Counted from the first letter of the stretch, positions 35,128-44,839 are shown. The stretch is DNA of 64,000 nt from Mycobacterium sp. ITM-2016-00318 (GCF_002968285.2 NZ_CP134400.1:4278001-4342000), one strand, 5' to 3'. The notes: generated by a model from the letters alone, not told the origin. A program made the numbers and translations.

Positions 35128-35985
35128 CTAGGCCGTCTCCTCGGCGAGGGCAATCAGCTTCTTGCGCACCAGATCCGGCCGCTCGTCGACGACGAAATGC
35201 GTCGCGTCGACAGTCTCCAACGTGTAGTCGTCGGCGCTGGCGGTCTCGGGCGACACCATGGCCGGACGAACAACGGCGTCGCGGTCGCCGTACAACACCC
35301 GGATCGGAATAGTCGCGCGCCTGGTTTCGAGTTTGCGTGCAGCGCTGGGCAGTTCGCGCAGCAGGAAGGTCCGGTAGGTGTCGCGGCCCGCGCGGGCAGA
35401 CACCGGATCGCGGAACGCGTCGGCGAACACGCGAGCGTCCGCGGGGTTGATGTCCGAGCCGACCTTGAACGCGAAGTTGACGAAGTTCGTATGGCGCTGC
35501 AGCCGATAGCCGAAAGCGGCGATCGGCACCTGGTAGTAGAGCCGCCACAGATGCGGCAGCGCGGTGCGCGGGGACTGCCAGGGATGGGGATAGTTCATCG
35601 GAAGGTATCCGTCGAAACGCTGCGGCTCGCGCAAGACCATCAACCATCCTGCGGCGGCGCCCCAATCGTGTGCCACTAGCAGGACACGGCCGAGGTCGAG
35701 CGCGTCCATCAGAGCCAGCACGTCGGTGGCGACGTCCTCCTTGGCCCATGTGTGTGGCGCGGGCCCCGACCAACCGTAGCCGGGCAGATCAGGTGCGATG
35801 ATCCGCAGCCCGGGTGGCGGATCGGCCAGCAGGTCGCGGTATTCCCAGTGGTGCTGTGGCCAGCCGTGCAGCGCGAGAACGGGACGGCCATCGGGTGGAC
35901 CGGCCTCGGTCACGTGAAATCGCACGCCGTTGGCTTCGACGAAGGACCTGCGCACGCCGTCGATCGGGGGCGGTTGATCAACCAT
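35128..35985 (-). CDS. epoxide-hydrolase-like alpha/beta hydrolase
   Basis: A 285-residue alpha/beta hydrolase of the epoxide hydrolase / haloalkane dehalogenase group. HGWPQHHWEYRDLL is the HGxP oxyanion motif, the nucleophile elbow is AHDWGAA with Asp instead of Ser, the acid region is VLYGDRDAVVRP, and the histidine is in DATHFVVDERP. Asp as nucleophile argues for epoxide or C-halogen hydrolysis through an ester intermediate, but many members have other roles. ATG 35985 was chosen over a longer ORF that would run into recQ. It lies 15 bp after the recQ stop, so probably co-transcribed. Confidence 0.82.
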   Translation of the reverse strand: MVDQPPPIDGVRRSFVEANGVRFHVTEAGPPDGRPVLALHGWPQHHWEYRDLLADPPPGLRIIAPDLPGYGWSGPAPHTWAKEDVATDVLALMDALDLGRVLLVAHDWGAAAGWLMVLREPQRFDGYLPMNYPHPWQSPRTALPHLWRLYYQVPIAAFGYRLQRHTNFVNFAFKVGSDINPADARVFADAFRDPVSARAGRDTYRTFLLRELPSAARKLETRRATIPIRVLYGDRDAVVRPAMVSPETASADDYTLETVDATHFVVDERPDLVRKKLIALAEETA

Positions 35986-35999
35986 GGTCGGACTATAGG

Positions 36000-37613
36000 T
36001 CAGGCGGAATCCTTGATCTCCAGCAGACCGTTCTCCTCGACCACGTCGATCAGCAAGGTGCGGTAGCCGTAATGGTCGAACATCACCGTCACCCGATCGG
36101 ATTCCCCGTGCAGGACCACCCCGGAACCCCATTCGCGATGCTCGACAGGGGTCCCCAGTTCGATCGCCGACTCCTGCTCGGCTGCGGCGGCGCCCTTCTC
36201 GAAGCAGCGGTCGCAGTTTCCGCAGGCTCCGGCGGAGAACTCGCCGAAGTAGCCGAGCAGGAACTGGCGACGACAGTGCAGCGTCTCGGCGTACGACCGC
36301 ATCATCTCGACCCGCGTTCGGTCGACGCGCTCGCCTACGGCGGCCATCTCCACTGCTCGCTCGACCGCTGCGTCGTCGCTCAGTCCCGTCGATACGAAGC
36401 CGCGCTTCTCCGAAACGACAGCGCCCGCCCGCTCGAGAAGGTTCACGGTCGCGGTCAGTTTTCTGCCCTGCATTCCGACGTCTGAGCGGAGTTCTCTGAG
36501 CCGCTTGGGTTTTCCGCCGAGGGCGCCATACACCGTCCGCAGCGCATCCTCGTCGGCGTGCCTGCTGGCGAACAGCTCACCGAGGGAGAGATCTTCGGAG
36601 CGGTAGAACAGGACCGCCTTCGCGCGCTCGCCGTCGCGACCCGCCCTGCCGATCTGCTGGTAGTAGGTGTCGACCGACTCCGGTATCGATGGGTGCAATA
36701 CGAAGCGGACATTGGGCTTGTCGATACCCATTCCGAACGCGGATGTCGCTGCGACGACGTCGAATTCGTCGTCCTGAAACCGACGGTGCACGTCTTCGCG
36801 GGCGGATCTGTTCAGACCCGCGTGATACGTCGCGGCCGCGACTTCCCGTTCAGCGAGCCGCTCTGCGTACCACTGCGCGTCCTTGCGGGTGGCGCAGTAG
36901 AGCAGACCGGGGCCTTCCAACGCACCGACGGCCTCGAGCACGTCGTCGCGCTTCTCACTGTCGACTGTGTGATGGCGCGCCTCGAGTTCGATGTTGGGTC
37001 GGTCGAATCCTGCCGAGATCACCAGCGGGTCGCGCAACCCGAGAACTTCGACGATCTCCCGTCGCACCACCGCCGACGCCGTCGCGGTCAGCGCGGCGAC
37101 AGGTGGCCTGCCGAGTGCGTCGATCGCATCGCGCACCCGTAGGTATGTCGGCCGGAACTCATGACCCCATGCCGACACGCAATGCGCCTCGTCGATTACG
37201 AGCAGTGCCGGACGGGCGTCTGCCAACCGGTGCAGCGTCTCGTCCTTGGTGAGTTGTTCGGGCCCGAGGAACACATATCGTGCGGACCCGTCGGCGATGG
37301 CAGACCATGCGCGTTCGGTCGCGGAGGTTTTCTGCCGTGAGTTGATGGCCACCGCGGTCGGCGCGTCGACACGCTCCAGTTGCGCAATCTGGTCGTGCTG
37401 CAACGCGATCAACGGAGAAACAACGATCACGGGGCGACCGAGCAGTACGGCCGGAACCTGATAGATCGCCGACTTTCCCGACCCGGTCGGCATGACCGCG
37501 AGCACATCGCGCCCGGCCAGGATCGCTTCCATCGCGTCGAGCTGTTCGGAACGCAATGACTTCCAGTGGAATATGCGCGCGGCGACGTCGTCGAGGTCGG
37601 TGCGATGACTCAT
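36000..37613 (-). CDS. recQ: RecQ-family ATP-dependent DNA helicase
   Basis: A 537-residue superfamily 2 helicase. Walker A is MPTGSGKS (K47), the Walker B is VIDEAHC with CVSAWGHEFRP typical of RecQ, and the arginine-finger motif VI is YYQQIGRAGRDG. A zinc-binding element CRRQFLLGYFGEF then CGNCDRC follows in the RQC part. There is no HRDC domain; the C-terminus is a short beta-rich segment (HREWGSGVVLHGESDRVTVMFD). RecQ unwinds branched DNA in recombination and replication repair. ATG 37613 was selected; the ORF extends upstream but into the preceding gene. The gap from the flavoprotein gene stop is 20 bp on the same strand. Confidence 0.87.
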   Translation of the reverse strand: MSHRTDLDDVAARIFHWKSLRSEQLDAMEAILAGRDVLAVMPTGSGKSAIYQVPAVLLGRPVIVVSPLIALQHDQIAQLERVDAPTAVAINSRQKTSATERAWSAIADGSARYVFLGPEQLTKDETLHRLADARPALLVIDEAHCVSAWGHEFRPTYLRVRDAIDALGRPPVAALTATASAVVRREIVEVLGLRDPLVISAGFDRPNIELEARHHTVDSEKRDDVLEAVGALEGPGLLYCATRKDAQWYAERLAEREVAAATYHAGLNRSAREDVHRRFQDDEFDVVAATSAFGMGIDKPNVRFVLHPSIPESVDTYYQQIGRAGRDGERAKAVLFYRSEDLSLGELFASRHADEDALRTVYGALGGKPKRLRELRSDVGMQGRKLTATVNLLERAGAVVSEKRGFVSTGLSDDAAVERAVEMAAVGERVDRTRVEMMRSYAETLHCRRQFLLGYFGEFSAGACGNCDRCFEKGAAAAEQESAIELGTPVEHREWGSGVVLHGESDRVTVMFDHYGYRTLLIDVVEENGLLEIKDSA

Positions 37614-37633
37614 CTGCGTCCGATACTCGGCGG

Positions 37634-39226
37634 CTACCGTGTCACCAGGGACTGCAGGGCGCTGCTGAGACGTCGCCGGGGCCATCCGCGCATCCCGGCG
37701 CCCGCGAGCGCCGCCTTCGCCGCGTTCCGGCCACAGATCCCGTGCACTCCACCGCCGGGCGCGGCGCCCGCACTTCCGAGGTACACATTCTGCACAGGAG
37801 TTTCGGCCCTACCGAACCCGGGCGCCGGACGGAAGATCAGCTGCTGGTACAGCTGCGAGGTGCCGCCGTTCACTGCACCGGCGTACAGGTTCGCGTCGCT
37901 GGCTTCGAGGTCCGACGGGCGCTGGATCGCCTTGCCGACGACGTGGTCGATGAAACCTGGCGCGTGCTCTTCGAGGACCAGATCGACAGCCTCCGACAGT
38001 CGATCGGCGGACTCGTCATCGGCCACGCCGCGCGGTAGATGCGTGTAGGCCCAGGCACTTTCGGTGCCTGCGGGTGAGCGGCTCGGGTCCGCCGTGGTCA
38101 TCTGGCCGAAGAGCATGAACGGCCACCGGGGAATGGTCTTGGTGTTCAGGTCGGCCATCCATCGGACGAGGCCGTCCTGGTCGGCGCCGAGATGCACCGT
38201 GCCGGCTTCGTTGAGGCTCTTGGACTGCCACGGGATCGCCGCATCCAGGGCATAGTTGATCTTGAGAACCGGTGTGTCCCAGACGAAGCTGTTTAGCGAT
38301 CTCAATAGGCCGTTCGGCACGGCGTGTGACGGCAGCAGGTGTCCGAAGAGCCTCGGTGCCGACGTGTCGGCCACCACGGCCCGGCGGACACGCACCGTAG
38401 AGCCGTCGGCGGTGTGCACCGCGACGGCGCGTCCGCCCTGTACCTCGATCGCGTCGACTTCGCGCTCGCACTCGATGTGCGCACCCGCCGATCGCGCGCG
38501 ATTGACCAGCGCCTCGGCCAGCTTGCCCGCCCCGCCGACAGGGACCGGGAAGCCGCCGTCCTGCGCCATCATGATCAGCATGTAGCCCATGACTGCGCTG
38601 CCCGGCGCGTCGATGGGCACGTCGGCATGCATCGCGTTGCCCAACAACAGCAGCCGCGCAGCATCGCTGTCAAACAACGTCTCCGCCATCACCCCGGCGG
38701 GCATCAGCAGCATGTGAGCGAGCCGCAACGCTTCCGCGGTACCGAGTTCGCGAAGAAGCCGCACCGGGCCGCGTACCGGAGGAAAGGGCGAGAACAGCGT
38801 CGACAGCAGCGCCTCCTTGACGCGCAGCCACTGCTCGAACAGCTCGGCCCACCGATCGCCGTCTCCGCCGGCGCGCCGATTCAGGTCCTCGATTGTTCGG
38901 TCGACGTCGCGGTAGATCACCGGCGCGTCATCGTCGTCGGCGGATCGGGCATGGCCTACGACCGCAGGCGCATGCGTCCACTGCAGACCGTGGTCCTCGA
39001 GGTTCAGGGCCTTCAGTGCAGGCGACACCACCGACAGCGGATAGAACGCGCTGTAGAGGTCACTGACGAAGCCGGGAAACAGCTCGGCGCTCTTCACCGC
39101 TCCCCCGGGCTCGGCCTGCGCCTCGAGCACCATCACATCCCAGCCTGCGTCGGCGAGCATCGCGGCGGCTACCAATCCGTTGTGCCCCGCACCGATCACC
39201 ACGGCGTCCGCCGTTTCCCGGATCAT
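37634..39226 (-). CDS. phytoene-dehydrogenase-like FAD oxidoreductase
   Basis: A 530-residue flavoprotein of the CrtI / amine oxidase-like group. The FAD-binding N-terminus is AVVIGAGHNGLVAAAMLADAG with VLEAQAEPGGAV, and the C-terminal FAD motif is NVYLGSAGAAPGGGVHGICG. Such mycobacterial proteins are often labelled CrtI-like or all-trans-retinol saturase-like; the substrate is unknown and need not be a carotenoid. Its ATG overlaps the stop of the upstream SDR (ATGA), so the pair is translationally coupled. No phytoene synthase is nearby, which argues against carotenoid synthesis here. Confidence 0.83.
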   Translation of the reverse strand: MIRETADAVVIGAGHNGLVAAAMLADAGWDVMVLEAQAEPGGAVKSAELFPGFVSDLYSAFYPLSVVSPALKALNLEDHGLQWTHAPAVVGHARSADDDDAPVIYRDVDRTIEDLNRRAGGDGDRWAELFEQWLRVKEALLSTLFSPFPPVRGPVRLLRELGTAEALRLAHMLLMPAGVMAETLFDSDAARLLLLGNAMHADVPIDAPGSAVMGYMLIMMAQDGGFPVPVGGAGKLAEALVNRARSAGAHIECEREVDAIEVQGGRAVAVHTADGSTVRVRRAVVADTSAPRLFGHLLPSHAVPNGLLRSLNSFVWDTPVLKINYALDAAIPWQSKSLNEAGTVHLGADQDGLVRWMADLNTKTIPRWPFMLFGQMTTADPSRSPAGTESAWAYTHLPRGVADDESADRLSEAVDLVLEEHAPGFIDHVVGKAIQRPSDLEASDANLYAGAVNGGTSQLYQQLIFRPAPGFGRAETPVQNVYLGSAGAAPGGGVHGICGRNAAKAALAGAGMRGWPRRRLSSALQSLVTR

Positions 39227-40008
39227 CGGACTGGCTGCGAGATCAGTCGGGTGGCAACGGCTTTGACCGAGTCCGGCAGAAAACGGTTGGCCAAGCCCAT
39301 CGATTTGGACAGCAGTGACGATGCGACCACTTTCCGGTCTCCGCGCATCATCGCGTCGTACCCCTGCCTGGCGACCTTGCCCGGGTCGTCCTTGGGCATG
39401 CGGCCGACAACGGTGGAGGCCATGCCCGCTCGCGCGAAGAAATTGGTGTCCGTCGGGCCGGGCATCAGCGAGGTGACCGTCACACCCGTATTGCGCATCT
39501 CGTCGTGCAGCGCTTCGGCGAACGACTGTATGAACGACTTGGACGCCGCGTACATCGACTGGAGTGAGCCGGGCATCTGGGCTTCGACCGACGAGGTGTA
39601 GAGAACCTTGCCCGCTCCCCGCGCGGCCATGTCCCGCAGTACGAGTTTGGACAGATGCACGGTGGACCGGACATTGAGGTCGATGATGTTGAAGTCGCCT
39701 TGGAGATCGCCGTCCAAGAACGGACCGCCTCGGCCGGTGCCCGCATTGAGCGCCGCCGCCGACAAATGGCGGCCCCCCTCGGTGGCGGCGCGGTAGAGCC
39801 GTTCGACACCGTCGGGGTCACGGAGGTCGACCTGTACCGCTCGCACCTGCGCTCCGGTCGAGGCGAGTTTCTCGGCGCCGGCGTGAATGCCGTCGTCGTC
39901 CGCAGCGACGACCACCTCGTAGCCGCCGTCGGCGAACAATCTGGCCAGTTCGAATCCGATGCCACTGGACGCACCCGTCACGAGTGCGAGTTCCGCAGTT
40001 TCCGACAT
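39223..40008 (-). CDS. short-chain dehydrogenase/reductase
   Basis: A 261-residue classical SDR. The cofactor motif TGASSGIG is at about residues 11-18, LNAGTGRGG matches the NNAG region, the catalytic Ser is in YTSSVEAQ, and YAASK supplies Tyr and Lys. The C-terminal VGRMPKDDPGKVARQGYDAMM is typical of the DltE/DhRS7-like branch. It acts on an alcohol or ketone with NAD(P). It is first in a probable operon SDR - FAD oxidoreductase - recQ - hydrolase and is divergent from prpE, with about 80 bp for both promoters. Confidence 0.85.
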   Translation of the reverse strand: MSETAELALVTGASSGIGFELARLFADGGYEVVVAADDDGIHAGAEKLASTGAQVRAVQVDLRDPDGVERLYRAATEGGRHLSAAALNAGTGRGGPFLDGDLQGDFNIIDLNVRSTVHLSKLVLRDMAARGAGKVLYTSSVEAQMPGSLQSMYAASKSFIQSFAEALHDEMRNTGVTVTSLMPGPTDTNFFARAGMASTVVGRMPKDDPGKVARQGYDAMMRGDRKVVASSLLSKSMGLANRFLPDSVKAVATRLISQPVR

Positions 40009-40089
40009 GCCCGGTGGCTACCCGAGGCTGCAGGACCCAAACGATGATGTCGGCCATGCGACGCAGCCATCGCGGCTACCGTTCGATAT

Positions 40090-41961
40090 ATGGCTGGGTA
40101 TCGCGACCTCTTCAACGCCAGCATCTCCGACCCGACGACGTTCTGGGCCGACGCCGCACGCGCGGTGACCTGGACGCGGGAGCCGATGCAGGTGCTCGAT
40201 GACTCGAACCCGCCGTTCTACCGCTGGTATCCCGACGGCGAACTCAACACGTGCGCCAACGCGCTGGACCGTCACGTCGAAGCCGGGCGCGGCGATCAGC
40301 CTGCGCTGATCTATGACTCACCGGTCACCGGTGCGAAGCGCACATACACCTATCGCGAACTGCTTGACGAGACGGCACGGTTTGCCGGCGGGCTGAGGGC
40401 CCTCGGTGTCGGTCGGGGCGACCGGGTCGTCATCTACATGCCGATGGTCCCCGAGGCGGTCATCGCGATGCTGGCGTGCGCGCGACTGGGCGCCGTGCAC
40501 TCGGTGGTGTTCGGGGGCTTCGCGGCGCACGAACTGGCCACCCGCATCGACGACGCCCGTCCCGCCGCCATCGTCACGGCGTCGTGCGGTGTCGAACCCA
40601 CGCGCATCGTCGAATACAAGCCGATGATCGACGCCGCCCTCGACATGGCTGAACACGCCCCTCCCGTCTGTGTCGTGGTGCAGCGGGAGCAGCGCCCGTG
40701 CGAACTGGTGGACGGCCGCGATATGGACTGGCACGTCCTGATGAGCACCGCGCCGCCGGTCGATGCCGTGCCGGTCGCGGCGACCGATCCGCTGTACGTG
40801 CTCTACACCTCAGGCACCACCGGCAAACCCAAGGGCATAGTGCGCGACAACGGCGGACACGCGGTCGCCCTCGTGTGGAGCATGCGCCACATCTATGACA
40901 TCGCGCCGGGCGAGGTCTTCTGGGCCGCCTCCGACGTCGGCTGGGTGGTCGGCCACTCCTACATCGTCTACGGGCCGCTGCTGCTCGGCGCGACCACCGT
41001 GCTCTACGAGGGCAAGCCAGTCGGCACGCCAGACCCGGGCGCCTTCTGGCGGGTGGTGTCCGAACACGGAGTGAAAGCGCTTTTCACCGCGCCGACAGCA
41101 CTGCGGGCGATCCGCAAGGAGGACCCCGACGGCGAGCACATCACTCGCTACGACCTGTCGTGTCTGCGCTATCTGTTCCAAGCCGGCGAACGGCTGGACC
41201 CCGACACCTACGCCTGGGCATCGGAGAAGCTGGGCATTCCGGTGGTCGACCACTGGTGGCAGACCGAGACCGGCTGGGCCATTGTGGCGAACCCGATGGG
41301 GTATGACCCGTTGCCGATCAAGGCGGGCTCACCATCTGTGCCGATGCCCGGCTACGACGTCCGGGTCCTGCACGTCGACGGGTCGGAATGCGCGCCGGGC
41401 GAAGAAGGTGCGATCTGCATCCAGCTGCCGCTACCGCCGGGAACCCTGCCGACGCTGTGGGGCGACGACGACCGCTACGAGGCCTCCTACCTGTGCGAGC
41501 ATCCGGGTTACTACCTGACCGGCGACGGCGGGTATGTCGACGAGGACGGCTACCTCTTCGTGATGGGCCGCATCGACGACGTCATCAACGTCGCCGGGCA
41601 TCGGTTGTCCACCGGATCGATCGAGGCGGTGCTCGCCGCCCACCCGGCGGTCGCCGAGTGCGCCGTCATCGGCGTCGCCGACGAAATCAAGGGCCAGGTG
41701 CCGCGCGGCTTCGTGGTTCTCAAGGCCGGCGCGTCCGGCGACGGCCTCGCCGAGGAACTCGTGCAGGCCGTGCGCGACGAGATCGGTGCAGTCGCGTGTT
41801 TGAAGCAGGTCGATGTCGTACCCGCGTTGCCGAAAACACGCTCGGGCAAGATCCTGCGCAAGACGATGCGGGGCATCGCGCACGGCCGGGAAGAGCCGGT
41901 GCCGTCGACGATCGAGGACCCGTCGGTGCTCGACAAGCTGAAGCCGATCCTGTTGCGTTGA
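40090..41961 (+). CDS. prpE: propionyl-CoA synthetase / short-chain acyl-CoA synthetase PrpE
   Basis: A 623-residue AMP-forming acyl-CoA synthetase. The opening YRDLFNASISDPTTFWADAA is the ACAS_N region, the P-loop is LYTSGTTGKPKG, and WWQTETGW and the catalytic lysine in PKTRSGKILRKTMRG are conserved (the last is the Pat acetylation site in this family). Compared with acetyl-CoA synthetase it has the PrpE/ACSS3 features FYRWYPDGELNTCANALDRH and SDVGWVVGHSYIVYGP. It makes propionyl-CoA from propionate, ATP and CoA. ATG 40090 is clear. An inverted repeat overlaps its stop codon. Confidence 0.88.
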   Translation: MAGYRDLFNASISDPTTFWADAARAVTWTREPMQVLDDSNPPFYRWYPDGELNTCANALDRHVEAGRGDQPALIYDSPVTGAKRTYTYRELLDETARFAGGLRALGVGRGDRVVIYMPMVPEAVIAMLACARLGAVHSVVFGGFAAHELATRIDDARPAAIVTASCGVEPTRIVEYKPMIDAALDMAEHAPPVCVVVQREQRPCELVDGRDMDWHVLMSTAPPVDAVPVAATDPLYVLYTSGTTGKPKGIVRDNGGHAVALVWSMRHIYDIAPGEVFWAASDVGWVVGHSYIVYGPLLLGATTVLYEGKPVGTPDPGAFWRVVSEHGVKALFTAPTALRAIRKEDPDGEHITRYDLSCLRYLFQAGERLDPDTYAWASEKLGIPVVDHWWQTETGWAIVANPMGYDPLPIKAGSPSVPMPGYDVRVLHVDGSECAPGEEGAICIQLPLPPGTLPTLWGDDDRYEASYLCEHPGYYLTGDGGYVDEDGYLFVMGRIDDVINVAGHRLSTGSIEAVLAAHPAVAECAVIGVADEIKGQVPRGFVVLKAGASGDGLAEELVQAVRDEIGAVACLKQVDVVPALPKTRSGKILRKTMRGIAHGREEPVPSTIEDPSVLDKLKPILLR

Positions 41962-42019
41962 CTCTGCGCCAAGGGTGCATCGCCGCGCGATACCGCGCGC
42001 CTGCTCGCAGAGTCAACGC
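41955..42019. terminator. 14-bp perfect-stem hairpin at the prpE stop
   Basis: GCGTTGACTCTGCG at 41955-41968 pairs with CGCAGAGTCAACGC at 42006-42019, with a GC-rich 37-nt loop. The left arm includes the prpE stop codon. No T-tract follows, so termination strength is uncertain; an RNA stability element is also possible. Confidence 0.5.
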
Positions 42020-42070
42020 CTGCGGCTCGGCTATCGTGGCAATTGCCTGTTCGACGACGTAAGGGAGCAA

Positions 42071-43415
42071 TTGACCGCGCTGGCCAATATCGGCCTCGGC
42101 GTGCTGGTGGTCGTGGTGATCACGGCGTTCACCGCCTATTTCGTCGCACAGGAGTTCGCCTACACGGCGGTCAACCGTGCCCGTCTCAAGGCGCATGCGC
42201 AAGCCGGTGATGCGGCGGCCGCCCGCGCGCTCGACGTCACCCGCCGCACCTCGTTCATGCTGTCCGGCGCGCAGCTGGGTATCACCGTCACCGGTCTGCT
42301 CGCGGGCTATGTCGCGGAGCCGCTGATCGGGTCGGGCCTTGCCGAGCTGCTCGGGTTGGCCAATGTCCCCACCGCGGTCGGGCTGGCCATCGGCACGGCG
42401 GTATCGCTGATCTTCTGCACGGTCACCCAGATGCTGTTCGGCGAGCTGTTCCCGAAGAACCTCGCGATCGCCATTCCGGAGTCGATGGCGCGGCGGCTCG
42501 CGATCTCAACCCGGTGGTATCTGCGGCTGTTCGGTTGGCTGATCTGGTTCATGGACCAGTCGTCGAACGTGTTGCTGCGCGCGGTGAAGATCGAACCGGT
42601 GCACGACGTCGAACAAGCGGCAACCGCACGCGATCTCGAACACATCGTCGCGGCTTCGTCGGCATCGGGTGAGATGCGGCGCGACCTCTCCACCTTGCTT
42701 GGCCGCGTGCTGGACTTCCCGACGAGCACCGCCGAGCACGCGATGATCCCCCCGGACCCGGGTCGACACCGTCCGCTTCAACGAGTCGATCGACGCGGTG
42801 CTCACCCGCATGGCCAACGGCCACACCCGCTACCCCGTCGTCGGCGAAACCACCGACGAGGTGCTCGGTGTCATCGACCTGCACGCCGTCCTCGACGCCG
42901 AACCGGCCGACACCGCCGGGTCGCGGTGCAGGGCGGCGGTCCTGGTTCCGACGTCGCTACCGCTACCCGCGACGCTCAACCGCCTCACCGAGGCCGGCGA
43001 TGAGATGGCGATCGTGATCGACGAATACGGCGGGCTCGCAGGCATTGTCACGGTCGAGGACATCGCCGAGGAGTTGGTCGGCGAGATCGCCGACGAACAC
43101 GACGCGGCCGAAGGCCGGGTCACCCGGCGCAACGACGGGTGGCTGCTGCCCGGGGAAATCCATCTCGACGAGGCACAGCGAGTGCTCGACGAACGACTTC
43201 CCGACGGCGACTACGAGACCATCGCGGGCCTGTTGATGCATCGGTTGGGCCGGCTACCCGCCGTCGGTGACAGCGTCGAGATCCCGCTGCCCGATGACCC
43301 CGCGGGGTGGTCAGCGAGGCGAAAGGTCTTGTCCGCCACGGTGCGATCCGTCGAACGCCGCGTACCCGCCGAGGTGTTCGTCGCCGTCCGCGACAAGGAG
43401 GACGGCGATGACTGA
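42071..43415 (+). pseudogene. CNNM/CorC-type transporter (DUF21 + CBS), frameshifted in a C6 run
   Basis: The unbroken protein would be about 447 residues, like M. tuberculosis Rv1842c: a DUF21 membrane domain (AFTAYFVAQEFAYTAVNRAR, three to four TM), a CBS pair and a CorC_HlyC domain. Frame one runs to STAEHAMIP and then into out-of-frame sequence. Frame two resumes as [19 protein letters not shown] and includes [16 protein letters not shown]. Removing one C from CCCCCC at 42748-42753 gives IPRTRVDTVRFNESIDAV and a continuous reading. Start is a TTG at 42071 with AGGGAG upstream. The homopolymer makes a sequencing error or slippage equally likely. It is coupled to the paralogue downstream. 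Confidence 0.72.
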
Positions 43416-44424
43416 CCCATGGGTGGTGCTCGCGGTCACCTCCGGCCTGATCGCGCTCAGCGCACTGTTTGTCGCCATCGAGTTCGCGTTGCTGACCGCG
43501 CGTCGTCATCGGCTCGAGGATGCCGCCGCCAAGAGTCGGTCGGCGCGCTCCGCCCTGCGCAGCACCTCGGAGCTGTCGCTGCTGCTCGCCGGCTCGCAGC
43601 TGGGTATCACCGCATGCACGCTCGCGCTCGGCGCGACGACGAAACCCGCTGTACATCACGGGCTCACCCCGCTGCTGCGGGCAATGGGTGCGCCGCTGTG
43701 GCTTGCCGACGCGGGGGGCTTCGTGTTGGCGCTCGCGATCGTCACCTTCCTGCACCTCGTGATCGGTGAGATGGCGCCGAAGTCATGGGCCATCGCGCAT
43801 CCCGAACGCGCGGCCACCATCCTGGCGATACCGATGCGGATGTTCATGGCGCTCACCCGGCCGGTGCTGATCGCGCTCAACCGTGCGGCCAACTGGTGCG
43901 TACGCAAGGCCGGCGTCGACCCCATCGACGAACTCGGCGAGGGTCAGGACCCCGACACGCTGCGTCATCTCGTCGAGCACTCGGCCGCCGCAGGGGCGTT
44001 GGATCCGCGGTACTACCGAAACCTCGCGACCGCACTCGAGCTGGAGAGGCTCACCGTCGGCGATATCGTCTCGCACACTTCGTCATTGAGCACAGTGGCC
44101 GCCGACGCCGGCCCGGCCGCGATTCAGGCGATGTCCCGGTTGACGGGTCATCAGCGGATCCTCGTGCACGGCGGCGAACTCGTCCCGACGGGCGTGGTGC
44201 ACGTGCGCGACAGCCTGCGGGCGGACTCGTCGATGACCGCGCGCGAACTGATGCGCCCGGTGTTGCGACTCGGGTCCGAGATACCGGTCTACCGCGCGCT
44301 GCATCTGATGCGGCAGACGCGAAATCACCTCGCGGTCATCGTCGACGCGGACCAGTTCGTCGGCCTCATCACGCTCACCGACGTGTTGCAGCGGCTGATG
44401 CCGTCGACCGGCGCCGCCGCATGA
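43408..44424 (+). CDS. CNNM/CorC-type transporter paralogue (Rv1841c-like)
   Basis: A 338-residue membrane protein. The N-terminal DUF21 domain has IALSALFVAIEFALLTARRHRLE, AGSQLGITACTLALG and IVTFLHLVIGEMAPKSWAI, with three to four helices. A cytoplasmic CBS pair follows (LMRQTRNHLAVIVDADQFVGL, ITLTDVLQRL). It lacks the C-terminal CorC_HlyC domain, as expected for the shorter member of the pair. Proteins of this type are implicated in magnesium or cation homeostasis. The start ATG 43408 overlaps the end of the upstream gene by 8 bp, matching the tandem Rv1842c-Rv1841c arrangement. Confidence 0.85.
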   Translation: MTDPWVVLAVTSGLIALSALFVAIEFALLTARRHRLEDAAAKSRSARSALRSTSELSLLLAGSQLGITACTLALGATTKPAVHHGLTPLLRAMGAPLWLADAGGFVLALAIVTFLHLVIGEMAPKSWAIAHPERAATILAIPMRMFMALTRPVLIALNRAANWCVRKAGVDPIDELGEGQDPDTLRHLVEHSAAAGALDPRYYRNLATALELERLTVGDIVSHTSSLSTVAADAGPAAIQAMSRLTGHQRILVHGGELVPTGVVHVRDSLRADSSMTARELMRPVLRLGSEIPVYRALHLMRQTRNHLAVIVDADQFVGLITLTDVLQRLMPSTGAAA

Positions 44425-44669
44425 TCCTCGGCGCACCGCGGCGTTGTTTCGGCCGATTCGAGAATGCATCCAGGGCGCAAAAGTCCGAGAAGGCCTCGCC
44501 GTGGGCGCATTCTCGATACGAGGTCAGACCCCAAAACCGGCCGCGTAACGACGCGATGACATTCCTTTGTTTCCTCGCTGGCAGGAACTATTGTGAAATC
44601 GGCATATGTTGATACGAACTCTGCTCCCGTCCGAACAGGGCGGTCAGAGCGACTAAGGAGTTGAACAGC

Positions 44670-44774
44670 ATGCGAGTGTCAGAAATCAAGGCCGGCGGCT
44701 GCACGTGTCGGTGCAACGCGTGCGACGGCGGGCATCACTGCGGTAACCCGCCCAACTGCAACGTCAGGCGCTGA
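44670..44774 (+). CDS. 34-residue cysteine-rich peptide, metallothionein-like
   Basis: A small ORF with a strong ribosome-binding site (AAGGAG nine bases before ATG). The peptide is MRVSEIKAGG followed by CTCRCNACDGGHHCGNPPNC and NVRR. Six cysteines in the pattern C-x-C-x-C-x2-C-x5-C-x5-C plus two adjacent histidines suggest soft-metal binding (Cu or Zn). It is not the known mycobacterial metallothionein MymT by sequence as I recall it. No radical SAM or other RiPP-type enzyme lies nearby. It stands alone between the CNNM-type gene and the DUF4383 gene. A regulatory leader peptide is an alternative, but 125 bp and a separate promoter separate it from the next gene. Confidence 0.6.
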   Translation: MRVSEIKAGGCTCRCNACDGGHHCGNPPNCNVRR

Positions 44775-44839
44775 CGATGGCGGCGTGAGCCGCCCTTCCA
44801 GACCGACCAACACCGCGACGGCGGTATCGCGTTTTAGTT

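Noticed and set aside
44670..44774. Cysteine-responsive leader peptide for the DUF4383 gene
   Set aside because: Cys codons are spread rather than clustered at the end, and the next gene has its own promoter; a stand-alone peptide is more likely.
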